Translations under genes and position numbers: made by a program | Part shown: piece by piece, positions 1-9,247 of the stretch | Layout of the letters: the number at the start of each line of letters is the position of its first letter | How positions within the stretch are numbered: position 1 is the stretch's first letter | Notes under the pieces: model-generated | Database searches by the model: none | Told to the model about the DNA's origin: nothing | What the model saw: only the letters and a program-made list of their open reading frames with translations | Source: DASYRX01 sp035253645 | GTDB lineage: Bacteria > Gemmatimonadota > Gemmatimonadetes > Gemmatimonadales > Gemmatimonadaceae | DNA length: 13,206 nt | NCBI GenBank assembly: GCA_035253645.1 | Contig: DATFBW010000127.1 | Coordinates: 1 to 13,206 of the forward strand | Direction of reading: 5' to 3'

Positions 1-462
1 CGAGATGCGCGGATGCACGAAGGGGGTTATCGCGAGATCGCCTTCTAGCAGAAAGCGGTGTCCCACGACAACACCGACAGGCACACGGAAAACTGGGCGT
101 CTACCCAGTGCGACGTTGACACCGCTGGTGAGTAGAAAGTCGAGGGGCGCTTCATTCGTCGCCGTTGACAGCTGATACGCGAACTGCCCGCCAACAAAGA
201 CACTCGTGCCCAGCTCGCCGCGATCGGGGTCGGCGACGCCCGCATCGACCGACCATTGCGTCCGCACGGTCGTTTGTTCGCGCCATTGAAAAACAGCGCT
301 GACACCTGCGATGCCACCATCGGCAACGCCGATATTCCACTCGCGCTCCACGATCCGCGGTATCTGAAACGCGGGATAGGACCACGCCTGCGAGCGCGCA
401 TCGGTTGCGATGCTCGCAAAACCACAAAGGAATGCCGCACCCCAAACTCGCGCGTGATGCAT
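1..462 (-). CDS. Putative outer-membrane beta-barrel protein, C-terminus beyond the window edge
   Basis: The frame is open from an ATG at 462 to base 1, giving 154 residues with no stop, so the C-terminus is outside the window. The start is supported by GGAG about 10 bases upstream on the minus strand. Residues 1-25 look like a signal peptide: a short hydrophobic stretch (WGAAFLCGFASIA) followed by a polar cleavage-like region (DARSQA). The rest alternates polar and hydrophobic residues in short strands ending in aromatic or Gly-rich turns (VSAVFQWREQ, TSVFVGGQFAYQL, PVFRVPVGVVVGHRFL), as in small outer-membrane barrels. I recognise no specific family, and the barrel call is inference from this pattern. 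It lies downstream of the CHRD lipoprotein gene on the same strand but is separated from it by a terminator, so it is probably transcribed on its own. Confidence 0.6.
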   Translation of the reverse strand, partial: MHHARVWGAAFLCGFASIATDARSQAWSYPAFQIPRIVEREWNIGVADGGIAGVSAVFQWREQTTVRTQWSVDAGVADPDRGELGTSVFVGGQFAYQLSTATNEAPLDFLLTSGVNVALGRRPVFRVPVGVVVGHRFLLEGDLAITPFVHPRIS

Positions 463-523
463 AACGATCGATCTCCGTTTAGGACTGGCTAGCAGTCGAC
501 GTTTTGTATACGGAGAACGAAAA

Positions 524-555
524 CAGGGCGCAGCCAGTTACGGCAGTGCGCCCTG
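524..555 (-). terminator. Intrinsic terminator after the CHRD lipoprotein gene
   Basis: CAGGGCGCA (524-532) and TGCGCCCTG (547-555) form a perfect 9-bp stem around a 14-base loop, and GCC/GGC inside the loop could add three pairs. On the minus strand the stem is followed at once by TTTTCGTTC. This fits a rho-independent terminator for the gene ending at 627, about 70 bases past its stop. Confidence 0.65.
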
Positions 556-626
556 CTATCTAATCGCGACACCTGTCGGCAAGCAGCTCCGCGAACGGCG
601 CCGCCGACGTCGTTAGGGCAGTTCTG

Positions 627-1133
627 CTACTGACGCACGATCTGACCGCGGATTTCCCCACCCGCGTTCCGCCGTGTATGCACGTTCACATACGCCGTTC
701 CTGCGCTGAGTCGCGTGAGCAGCGAGTCGAACGTGAAGCTTCCGCTGAACGTTGATGAACGCGTGATCGTCCCGGAATACAGCGTGGCGAGGGTGCTGAT
801 ATTCACCGGCGTTGCGCTGGTGCCCAGGAAGACCATGATAGGTCCAGCAACAGTCGCGTCGCCCGCGTGGATGTGAGAGACCGTAACCGAGTCGATGGTC
901 TGCACCCTAACGGTGTACTGCAGACTGTCATCATCGAACAGTATGAGGCTCGTTGTCCCGCTCGCGTTCGTGGTAACTGGGTTGGGACGTTCCGCCGCGC
1001 CAGTCAGCGCCGCCGTAAAGTTGGTCTGCACAATCTGCGGGCCGCTGGGTTCGTCATCATCGTCGCATGCAACGGCCAAAACGAGAGTCGAAGCAATAGC
1101 GAAAGCCGCAAGTCGTCGTACGTGTTGACTCAT
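627..1133 (-). CDS. CHRD-domain lipoprotein
   Basis: This is a 168-residue secreted protein. Residues 1-23 form a lipoprotein signal: Arg-Arg near the N-terminus, a hydrophobic core, and a lipobox LAVAC with lipidated Cys23, followed by four Asp. Residues about 38-167 match the CHRD fold: the central SHIHAGDATVAGPIMVFL segment and the C-terminal AYVNVHTRRNAGGEIRGQI segment are the family hallmarks. CHRD domains were named from chordin and are common as single-domain secreted proteins in environmental bacteria, where their function is unknown. The start is supported by GGGAG seven bases upstream of the ATG. The gene is monocistronic: a gap of about 370 bases separates it from atpC upstream, and a terminator follows. 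In Enterobacteria, Asp just after the lipidated Cys favours inner-membrane retention; whether that rule holds here is unknown. Confidence 0.85.
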   Translation of the reverse strand: MSQHVRRLAAFAIASTLVLAVACDDDDEPSGPQIVQTNFTAALTGAAERPNPVTTNASGTTSLILFDDDSLQYTVRVQTIDSVTVSHIHAGDATVAGPIMVFLGTSATPVNISTLATLYSGTITRSSTFSGSFTFDSLLTRLSAGTAYVNVHTRRNAGGEIRGQIVRQ

Positions 1134-1504
1134 GAGTCTGCTCCCGGGGAAGAGTGACTAGTGCCGTCGCGCTTGCCGCGACGGTCTGATCGCTTCACGT
1201 GTTCTGCAATCGAGGTGCCCGCGTCAGCCGGGCCGAACGGTCAGCGCGCTGTGCCTAACGAGTATCCTCGGTTTCTCCGAGACGACCTGAGCGCTGCCAA
1301 GACGGTGGTCACTTCCACGGCGCGGACACAAAGGAGCATAAGCGTCCTCCTTCGCAAAGGTTTACCTGTTAAGCTTCTAATCTGCAGCATCCATACAAAG
1401 CCACAAGCCCCAGTCGACAGATGACGTCGCTTGGGGCGTGGTTCAGCCTAACGCGGCTTTTCGTACTCTATCTAATGATTGTGTGCCGGGACTGAGGGCT
1501 AGGC
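1134..1504. other. Gene-free gap between the CHRD gene and atpC
   Basis: No convincing coding region is seen: the open frames here are short, have unusual composition and resemble no family. The gap holds the 5' leader of the CHRD gene, with a perfect 8-bp stem (CCGTCGCG 1164-1171 with CGCGACGG 1177-1184) about 30 bases upstream of its start. There is also a 5-bp hairpin at 1267-1281, two copies of GCCTAACG (1253 and 1446), and a candidate terminator for the atp cluster at 1407-1437. I found no clear promoter hexamers. Confidence 0.5.
1407..1437 (-). terminator. Candidate terminator of the atp cluster
   Basis: GCCCCAGTCGAC (1407-1418) pairs with GTCGCTTGGGGC (1426-1437), apart from two mismatched positions in the middle, around a 7-base loop. 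It lies about 70 bases past the atpC stop. The T-tract after it on the minus strand is weak (TTGTGGCTTTG), so termination there is plausible rather than sure. Confidence 0.4.
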
Positions 1505-1762
1505 CTACAGGGAATTCGCGTGCTCCGTCACGACTCGGACCTGGTTATCCGCGACCTGCAGGAATCCGCCGGCGATTTCGAAGCGCCCCGCGCGGCCACC
1601 CTCGCCTAATCGCAATACGCCTTTACCAAGCAACGTGACCATGGGCGCGTGCTGCGGAAGGATGCCGACTTCACCGTCGAACGCCGGCGCGACGACGCTC
1701 TCCACTTCACCTTCGAAGAGCACCTTCTCAGGTGAGATGACGGATACGGTGAGCGTCGCCAT
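1505..1762 (-). CDS. atpC: F1 ATP synthase epsilon subunit, short form
   Basis: This 85-residue protein matches the N-terminal beta-sandwich domain of the epsilon subunit: the start (MATLTVSVISPEKVLFEGEVESVVAPAFDGEVGILPQHAPMVTLL) and the later GGFLQVADNQVRVV segment are characteristic. That domain contacts gamma and the c-ring in the rotor. The usual subunit is about 130-140 residues and ends in a helical hairpin that inhibits ATP hydrolysis. That hairpin is absent, and the frame ends cleanly in TAG after VTEHANSL. Short epsilons of about this size are known in Bacteroidota and Chlorobi lineages, so this is probably native rather than damaged. Only three bases separate it from atpD, so translation is likely coupled. 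Confidence 0.93.
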   Translation of the reverse strand: MATLTVSVISPEKVLFEGEVESVVAPAFDGEVGILPQHAPMVTLLGKGVLRLGEGGRAGRFEIAGGFLQVADNQVRVVTEHANSL

Positions 1763-1765
1763 TTG

Positions 1766-3196
<1,431 letters not shown>

Positions 3197-3214
3197 CTCT
3201 AATCCTTGGGTTGC

Positions 3215-3235
3215 TTTGACCTTTGACCTCAGACC
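3215..3235. repeat. Heptamer array between atpG and atpD
   Basis: Three 7-bp units in tandem, TTTGACC-TTTGACC-TCAGACC, fill much of the gap; the last base overlaps the TAG stop of atpG. The same GGTC(T/A)(G/A)A unit, read on the other strand, recurs upstream of atpA and upstream of the PerM-type gene. Confidence 0.7.
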
Positions 3236-4095
3236 TACTCCAACGCCGCCGCGCCACCCACGATTTCTGCTATCTCTTGCGTAATCTGCGCCTGACGAGC
3301 GCGGTTATATGTACGCCGCAGCGTGTTGAGCATCTCACCCGCGTTATCTGTGGCGTTCTTCATCGCTGTGCGCCGCGCTCCCTGCTCTCCTGCTGACGTC
3401 TCTACAAGTGCGCGGTACATCTGATTGCGCACATACGACGGTAATAGCTCGGACAGAATTGCTTTCGCCGAGGGGAAGAGGAGGTAGTCCCGCGCTACGG
3501 CTTTCGTCGTCGGCGGCTCGACCGGCAAAATGCGTTGCGATTTCGGCGGAGTTGAAAGCGCGGAGCGGAACTGCGCATAGACCACGTACACCGCGTCGAG
3601 CTCGCCCCGGATGAAACGCGCCATCAGCTCATCGACGAGCGATGCGGCATCGTGCGCAGTGGGGCGATCGCTGATGTCGGTTCGCGCCGTAGCAAGCGGC
3701 CTTCCCACGTACTTGAAGTAGCCGATCCCCTTGCGTCCGACGACGTGCAGCTCTGGCGTGGTCCCCTGCTCCTCGAGCGAGCCTAACAAGTTGCGCGCTT
3801 CGCGGATCAGGTTCGAGTTGAATGCACCGCAGAGCCCGCGATTCGAGGTGAGCAGAACGACGGCAGCGTTGCGCACGCGGTCGGGCTGCCGCAGCAACGG
3901 AAACCGTTCCGCCAGCTCCGCGGAATACAGCGATGCGATGACATCGGCGAGCACGTTTGCATACGGCCGCGCGGCGATCACGCGATCCTGCGCGCGCTTC
4001 ATGCGCGACGTCGCCACCATTTCCATGGTGCGCGTGATCTTGCGCGTGTTCTCGACGGATTTGATCCGTCCCTTCAGCTCGCGACCCTTAGCCAT
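3235..4095 (-). CDS. atpG: F1 ATP synthase gamma subunit
   Basis: A 286-residue gamma subunit, the central rotor shaft of F1. The two long helices that form the coiled coil are clear at the ends: N-terminal KGRIKSVENTRKITRTMEMV followed by ATSRMKRAQ, and C-terminal RRTAMKNATDNAGEMLNTL followed by the NRARQAQITQEIAEIVGGA tail. The middle holds the Rossmann-like part, including VLLTSNRGLCGAFN. The length is normal. The ATG at 4095 has no clear Shine-Dalgarno directly upstream; instead the 51-base gap after atpA carries a heptamer array rich in GGAG-like units. The gene order alpha-gamma-beta-epsilon supports a single F1 transcript. Confidence 0.97.
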   Translation of the reverse strand: MAKGRELKGRIKSVENTRKITRTMEMVATSRMKRAQDRVIAARPYANVLADVIASLYSAELAERFPLLRQPDRVRNAAVVLLTSNRGLCGAFNSNLIREARNLLGSLEEQGTTPELHVVGRKGIGYFKYVGRPLATARTDISDRPTAHDAASLVDELMARFIRGELDAVYVVYAQFRSALSTPPKSQRILPVEPPTTKAVARDYLLFPSAKAILSELLPSYVRNQMYRALVETSAGEQGARRTAMKNATDNAGEMLNTLRRTYNRARQAQITQEIAEIVGGAAALE

Positions 4096-4118
4096 TCAGC
4101 GTTTTGTTAGGCAGTTCT

Positions 4119-4146
4119 TTGCTCCCCGCTCCTCGCTCCACGTTCC
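4119..4146. repeat. Heptamer array between atpA and atpG
   Basis: Four 7-bp units follow each other: TTGCTCC-CCGCTCC-TCGCTCC-ACGTTCC. The next unit, CTAACCC, contains the atpA TAG stop. Read on the coding strand the units are GGA-rich (GGAGCGA type), so they resemble repeated Shine-Dalgarno cores some 25-50 bases ahead of atpG. Confidence 0.6.
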
Positions 4147-5715
<1,569 letters not shown>

Positions 5716-5720
5716 AAACG

Positions 5721-5748
5721 AGGTCTGAGGTCTAAGGTCTGAGGTCCG
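5721..5748. repeat. Heptamer array in the atpA leader
   Basis: Four 7-bp units, AGGTCTG-AGGTCTA-AGGTCTG-AGGTCCG, end five bases before the atpA start codon. Next to it, GGAGG (5750-5754) and CCTCC (5762-5766) could pair into a small hairpin in the leader RNA. Confidence 0.7.
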
Positions 5749-5781
5749 AGGAGGATGGCCCCCTCCAACCACCCGAAGAGC

Positions 5782-5803
5782 GCTTGTGAAAAATATCACA
5801 AGC
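5782..5803. promoter_or_regulatory. Perfect CRP/FNR-like palindrome upstream of atpA
   Basis: GCTTGTGA (5782-5789) and TCACAAGC (5796-5803) are exact inverted arms around a 6-base AT spacer, and they contain TGTGA-N6-TCACA, the classical consensus half-sites of CRP. No T-tract follows on the minus strand, which argues against a terminator. The site covers the candidate -10 of the atpA promoter, which would suit repression. Whether a CRP, FNR or related protein binds is not shown by this window. Confidence 0.6.
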
Positions 5804-5818
5804 TCCGGGTCCGTTCAA
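5790..5818 (-). promoter_or_regulatory. Candidate sigma70-type promoter for the atp cluster
   Basis: On the minus strand TTGAAC (5818-5813) and TATTTT (5795-5790) are separated by exactly 17 bases. Each hexamer matches its consensus at four of six positions. Initiation would fall near 5783, giving a leader of about 68 bases before the atpA ATG. Confidence 0.45.
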
Positions 5819-5822
5819 GCAG

Positions 5823-6665
5823 TCATGTACGACTGCGGCGCCGTCCCTGTACAAACCGCTCGATTATGTCGATCGCCCGAAGCCGCGCCAATGAGGCTGG
5901 TTTGGTCCCGCAAATCCGCTGCGACGCTGTAGATAGGTGTGACGAGGAAGCAAAACCCAGGACCCGCGCCACATCCCCTACGTCATATCCCGGGTTCTTC
6001 GCCAACTCGGCCGCCGCCAGCAGCCTGACCAGATCGATGGTTCGTTTGAGGTTCGCGCCGCCGTCCGCCGCGAACGTACGACTCAAATGCTCACGGCTGA
6101 CGCTCAACGCGCGCGCAACGGTATCGGTGCGGACGGGCCGCCCTGCATGTGCCACGAGCTGCTCCCAGACCGCGCGCCGCAAATGTGTAGTGAGCCCCAA
6201 CTCGGGCGGGGGGGTAGACAGCGCGAGCTGAAAGCGATGCGTGAACGTGAGCGGAAGCACGAGGTCGCGCAGCACCGCGTCGTCGACGTGCTCGGTCAGG
6301 ATATCCGCGAAATCGAGCGCAACGCAGCGCGCGACCGCCGGCGCGTCGGCAGCGCGCAAGGGAGTCAAGGCAAAAAACGGAATCGAGGGGTAATCGCGCG
6401 CCAGCGCGGCCGCGTGCCAGAGATCCTCGTTAGGCACGGCGACGTCGATGACGGCGGCGTCCACCAGCGTGCTGCGGAACACCCGCGCGAACTCGGACGC
6501 CGCTCGCGTTAGGGCGAGACGGCAGCGGCGGCGCGGAAATGCCGCGCGCAAGATGCCGCGCATCCGCTCGCGCGGCGCATACGCGACCAGTGATATGGGC
6601 ACGGCCGGCGCGGCAGCGTTGGCTGAGCCTGGGACACGGGAGACACGCGCGGGGGCTGGAGACAT
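5823..6665 (-). CDS. AraC-family transcriptional regulator with a degenerate receiver-like N-terminus
   Basis: This 280-residue protein has two parts. Residues about 160-265 form an AraC-type double helix-turn-helix: the first recognition region lies near VARALSVSREHLSRTFAADG and the second near DVARVLGFASSSHLSTASQR, followed by GTKPASLARLR. Residues about 22-140 read like a receiver fold (ISLVAYAPRE, then DAAVIDVAVP with Asp74, then PFFALTPL), but I do not see the usual acidic pair or conserved Lys, so phosphorylation is doubtful. The target is unknown. It begins 16 bases after the Nudix stop and ends about 110 bases before atpA, so it is probably last in the ABC-Nudix-regulator transcript. 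No clear Shine-Dalgarno is seen at the ATG, so a slightly different start is possible. Confidence 0.8.
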   Translation of the reverse strand: MSPAPARVSRVPGSANAAAPAVPISLVAYAPRERMRGILRAAFPRRRCRLALTRAASEFARVFRSTLVDAAVIDVAVPNEDLWHAAALARDYPSIPFFALTPLRAADAPAVARCVALDFADILTEHVDDAVLRDLVLPLTFTHRFQLALSTPPPELGLTTHLRRAVWEQLVAHAGRPVRTDTVARALSVSREHLSRTFAADGGANLKRTIDLVRLLAAAELAKNPGYDVGDVARVLGFASSSHLSTASQRICGTKPASLARLRAIDIIERFVQGRRRSRT

Positions 6666-6681
6666 TGCGACGGAGAAACGA

Positions 6682-7125
6682 TCACACCCGATGCCGCAGG
6701 GCTAGATGCTCGCGCGCCCGGCGCAGGACTTCGCGGGCATTCGCATACGCGAGCAGCTCTGCGGCCCGGTCGAACGACTCCCAGCGACACTCCGTGATCC
6801 CCTCTGCGCGCTGGGGCGACGTGGTTTCACTGCGCGATTCCATCAGGAAGAAATGACACGTCTTGTACACGCGGCGTCCGCGCCACTGGAATTCCCAGGA
6901 GATCGTATCGAGGCCGCCGACGACGGTGAGATCGGCTAAACCGGTTTCTTCGGCAACTTCGCGCGCGGCCGCAGTCGCCGGAGCTTCCCCCTCCTCTACA
7001 TGGCCTTTCGGAAATCCCCATTTGCCGTAACTGTCGCGGATCAGCAGGACGAGCGGTTCGGCGCCATGCCTAACGACCACGCCTCCAGCCGACGTTTCCG
7101 CGCGCGACTTCGCGCTCCGCGTCAC
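6682..7125 (-). CDS. Nudix hydrolase
   Basis: A 147-residue Nudix protein. The Nudix box is perfect: Gly41, then Glu47, then REVAEETGL ending at residue 63, matching GX5EX7REUXEEXGU, whose glutamates bind the metal for pyrophosphate hydrolysis. The TSAGGVVVR start and the KWGFPKGHVE segment ahead of the box resemble diadenosine polyphosphate hydrolases and MutT-like enzymes, but the substrate cannot be told from sequence alone. The start is GTG, and its first bases overlap the TGA stop of the ABC ATPase gene, so the two are translationally coupled. The VVRHG segment at residues 17-21 carries an AGG codon supplied by the CGTTAGGC word at 7068. Confidence 0.92.
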   Translation of the reverse strand: MTRSAKSRAETSAGGVVVRHGAEPLVLLIRDSYGKWGFPKGHVEEGEAPATAAAREVAEETGLADLTVVGGLDTISWEFQWRGRRVYKTCHFFLMESRSETTSPQRAEGITECRWESFDRAAELLAYANAREVLRRAREHLALRHRV

Positions 7126-7871
7126 AGGTCTTCCAGCGCGTCGAGGTTCGCGCGTCCTTCCACAAATTGACGCACCACGGGGTCGCGCGAGTTCCTGATC
7201 TCGTCGACAGGTCCTTCCTGGCGCACCTTCCCGTTGTAGAGCATGGCGATGCGCGTTCCCACATGATAGGCGCTGCGCATGTCGTGCGTGATGACGACCG
7301 AGGTCACGCCAAGGCGCTCGCGCATGCGGATGATCATTTCGTCGATGACGGCCGACGTGACGGGATCCAGGCCCGTGGTGGGTTCATCGTAGAGGATGTA
7401 TTTCGGGCGCGCCGCGATCGCGCGCGCGATGCCCACACGTTTGCGCATCCCCCCCGACAGCTCGGCAGGAAAGCGATCCGTGACGTTAGGCAGGTCCACA
7501 AGCTCCAGGACTTCGTGCACGCGTTCGCGGATCTGTGCCTCGCTCAAATGCGCCAACTTGCGGAGGCCCATCGCGACATTTTCGCCGATCGTCATCGAGT
7601 CGAAGAGCGCGGCGAACTGGAAGACGTACCCGATGTGCGAGCGGAGCTCGTAGAGCTCCGGGCGTTTGAGCTTCGGGACCTCGGAGCCGTCCACGAATAC
7701 GGTCCCGTTATCGGGGGTGAGCAGGCCGACGATGTGTTTGATCGCAACCGACTTTCCGCTGCCGGAATAGCCGATGACAACCATGGTCTCGCCTTCGTTG
7801 ACCTCGAGACTAAAACCTTGGAGGACTTTCTTCTTACCGAAGGCTTTGTGGACGTTCTGTAATTGGATCAA
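7122..7871 (-). CDS. mlaF: ABC transporter ATPase of the MlaF/Ttg2A type
   Basis: A 249-residue ATP-binding subunit with all expected motifs: Walker A GYSGSGKS (34-41), Q-loop at VFQFAALFDSMTIGEN, signature LSGGMRKR (from 138), Walker B YILYDEPTTGLD (158-169) and the switch His in VITHD (196). The FQFAALFDSMTIGENVA stretch and the LSGGMRKRVGIARAI signature are typical of the MlaF branch, which drives phospholipid movement between the membranes together with MlaE and MlaD. Those partners are not next to it here, so the subfamily is likely but not certain. The only start that fits is TTG at 7871, since a stop lies 18 bases upstream in frame and no Shine-Dalgarno is evident. It is the first gene of a tight three-gene run with the Nudix and regulator genes. 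Confidence 0.88.
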   Translation of the reverse strand: MIQLQNVHKAFGKKKVLQGFSLEVNEGETMVVIGYSGSGKSVAIKHIVGLLTPDNGTVFVDGSEVPKLKRPELYELRSHIGYVFQFAALFDSMTIGENVAMGLRKLAHLSEAQIRERVHEVLELVDLPNVTDRFPAELSGGMRKRVGIARAIAARPKYILYDEPTTGLDPVTSAVIDEMIIRMRERLGVTSVVITHDMRSAYHVGTRIAMLYNGKVRQEGPVDEIRNSRDPVVRQFVEGRANLDALEDL

Positions 7872-7873
7872 AC

Positions 7874-7908
7874 TATTAGCTCGTAGTTCTTAGCTGTTAA
7901 GTCTTGGG
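7874..7908. repeat. Heptamer array upstream of the ABC ATPase gene
   Basis: Five 7-bp units: TATTAGC-TCGTAGT-TCTTAGC-TGTTAAG-TCTTGGG. TAGTTCTTAGCT (7884-7895) is the exact reverse complement of AGCTAAGAACTA at 7988-7999 in the array on the far side of the terminator, so the two arrays are inverted arms about the hairpin. Confidence 0.65.
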
Positions 7909-7952
7909 AAAAACAACCGCATGTTTGTGATGCGAGGAAGGGGCCATTGCAG

Positions 7953-7984
7953 CAAAAAGGGTGAGCGTCGGCGACGCCCACCCT
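7953..7984 (-). terminator. Strong intrinsic terminator after the sigma factor gene
   Basis: AGGGTGAGCGTC (7958-7969) and GACGCCCACCCT (7973-7984) form a 12-bp stem with one mismatch around a 3-base loop. On the minus strand the stem is followed by TTTTTGCTGC. This is a textbook rho-independent terminator for the gene ending at 8011, and it separates that gene from the ABC ATPase gene. Confidence 0.85.
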
Positions 7985-8018
7985 AAGAGCTAAGAACTAA
8001 GGACTAGGGACTAGGCAG
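7984..8018. repeat. Heptamer array over the sigma factor stop codon
   Basis: Five units, TAAGAGC-TAAGAAC-TAAGGAC-TAGGGAC-TAGGCAG, run from the terminator stem into the end of the sigma gene; the TAG stop (8011-8013) lies inside the array. Neighbouring units differ by only one or two bases, which suggests expansion by slippage followed by drift. Confidence 0.7.
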
Positions 8019-8901
8019 CAAAGCTCGATAGCGCTCGACCAACGTCGCCCTCACGCAGCCGCTTGAGCGCGCGGTCACGCAACTGGCGCACGCGTTCGCG
8101 TGTGACGCCGAGCATGGTGCCGATTTCTTCGAGCGTATGTTCACGGCCACCTTCGAGTCCGAAGTATAGACGCAGCACTTTGGCATCCCGCGGCGGCAGG
8201 GTGCTCAACGCCAGCTCGATTTCATCGGTGAGGAAGCGGTTCATGGCCTCTTCCTCCGTGTCGGGCATTTCGTCCGAGACGAAGCGTTCGATCAACGCAC
8301 GATCGCCTTCAGGGTCCATCGGTGCGTCGAGCCTAACGTCGCCGGTGTTGAGCGCGGCGAGCGACTGGACAACATCGACCGAAAGACCGGTGAGCTGCGC
8401 GAGCTCCTCGGGGCTGGGTTCACGCCGAAGCTTCTGCCGGAGGATCTCGGAAGCCTTGATGATGCGCGAGAGATCTGCCGTACGGTTGAGCGGTACCCTA
8501 ACGGTGCGGCCCTGCCTAGCGAGTGACGACAAGATGGCCTGGCGGATCCACCACACCGCGTAGGAGATGAACTTTACGCCCTGATCGGGGTCGAATTTGC
8601 GCGCAGCGGTGAGCAGCCCGACGTTCCCCTCACCGATCAAGTCGATGAGCGGGAGTCCTCGGTTCTGATACTTCTTGGCGACCGAGATGACGAAGCGCAG
8701 GTTGCGCTTGACGAGTTCCTGCAGGCAGTCCTGATCGCCGGCGCGGATCTTTCGCGCCAGCTCGATCTCCTCGTGGGCTTTGAGGAGCGGATAGGTCGAG
8801 ACTTCGTAGAGGTACTGGTCAAGGATGTCGCGCTCCGGCTCGCTCGGCGCGATCCCCTGGGGGACGCTCGCGCGGCGACGGCGGCGCTTCACTTCAGGCA
8901 T
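8011..8901 (-). CDS. rpoD: RNA polymerase sigma factor, RpoD-like
   Basis: A 296-residue sigma70-family protein. Region 1.2 is at about 24-56 (DILDQYLYEVSTYPLLKAHE and on). Region 2 is at about 62-130, with NLRFVISVAKKYQNRGLPL, DLIGEGNVGLL and the -10-reading helix FISYAVWWIRQAI. Region 3 follows from VRVPLNR, and region 4 with its helix-turn-helix (LEEIGTMLGVTRERVRQL) runs to about 285. Region 1.1 is absent and the N-terminus is short and basic (VKRRRRRAS). This build matches the compact primary sigma of Bacteroidota and related phyla, but a non-essential paralogue cannot be excluded. TGAGGA lies nine bases before the ATG. The gene has its own terminator, so it is monocistronic. It is divergent from the tRNA cluster, with about 250 bases between. 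Confidence 0.9.
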   Translation of the reverse strand: MPEVKRRRRRASVPQGIAPSEPERDILDQYLYEVSTYPLLKAHEEIELARKIRAGDQDCLQELVKRNLRFVISVAKKYQNRGLPLIDLIGEGNVGLLTAARKFDPDQGVKFISYAVWWIRQAILSSLARQGRTVRVPLNRTADLSRIIKASEILRQKLRREPSPEELAQLTGLSVDVVQSLAALNTGDVRLDAPMDPEGDRALIERFVSDEMPDTEEEAMNRFLTDEIELALSTLPPRDAKVLRLYFGLEGGREHTLEEIGTMLGVTRERVRQLRDRALKRLREGDVGRALSSFAA

Positions 8902-9149
8902 GTAGGCAAATCCTCAGGGTCGAACGAGTGATTAAGCGTTAGAGGTGGATGACGATCAAACCGCTAGCTACCGGCAAGCGTTCCCGCGCCAGCTTTTGGG
9001 GTGACAACGATTGTTGCGGCGAGCGCATAAGATACGGTCCAGAAACATCTTCGCTAGTGTGTTTGCTTGACGCTTGTGATAGGCCCAACTAGAGTACTTG
9101 GTTCCCTTCGAACCGGGTTAGACGGTACGCGGACGCAGGGAAAAACATC
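8902..9149. other. Divergent gap between the sigma factor and the tRNA cluster
   Basis: No coding region is seen. The right side holds the tRNA promoter. The left side must hold the sigma factor promoter, but I could not identify convincing hexamers on the minus strand. A near-palindrome, CAACGATTGTTG at 9005-9016, is the only other symmetry I noted. Confidence 0.4.
9067..9095 (+). promoter_or_regulatory. Promoter of the tRNA cluster
   Basis: TTGACG (9067-9072; five of six matches to TTGACA) and TAGAGT (9090-9095; four of six to TATAAT) are separated by 17 bases. Initiation near 9102 would leave a leader of about 50 bases before tRNA-Ala. Confidence 0.6.
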
Positions 9150-9222
9150 GGGGGCGTAGCTCAGTTGGGAGAGCGCGTGAATGGCATTCACGAGGTCAGG
9201 GGTTCGATCCCCCTCGCCTCCA
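9150..9222 (+). tRNA. tRNA-Ala (GGC)
   Basis: The acceptor stem GGGGGCG (9150-9156) pairs with CGCCTCC (9215-9221) with one G-T pair. The D-arm and T-arm (GGGGTTCGATCCCC) are standard. The anticodon stem CGTGA/TCACG encloses the loop ATGGCAT, giving anticodon GGC at 9183-9185. The discriminator is A, and CCA is not encoded. Confidence 0.96.
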
Positions 9223-9247
9223 CTCCGTACGGCGTACGGAGCCCGAT

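Noticed and set aside
45..445. Two minus-strand frames overlapping the edge barrel gene
   Set aside because: Both are Arg/Cys/Ser-rich alternatives to the frame that begins at 462 with a signal peptide and ribosome site and stays open to the window edge.
5716..5799. N-terminal extension of AtpA from GTG 5799
   Set aside because: The extension would be translated from the CRP-like palindrome and the heptamer array. The family N-terminus begins at 5715.
7167..7862. A 231-codon open frame on the plus strand
   Set aside because: It is antisense to the ABC ATPase gene, whose motifs are complete. The long frame follows from GC-biased codons, and the product is rich in Asp, His, Arg and Val with no family resemblance.
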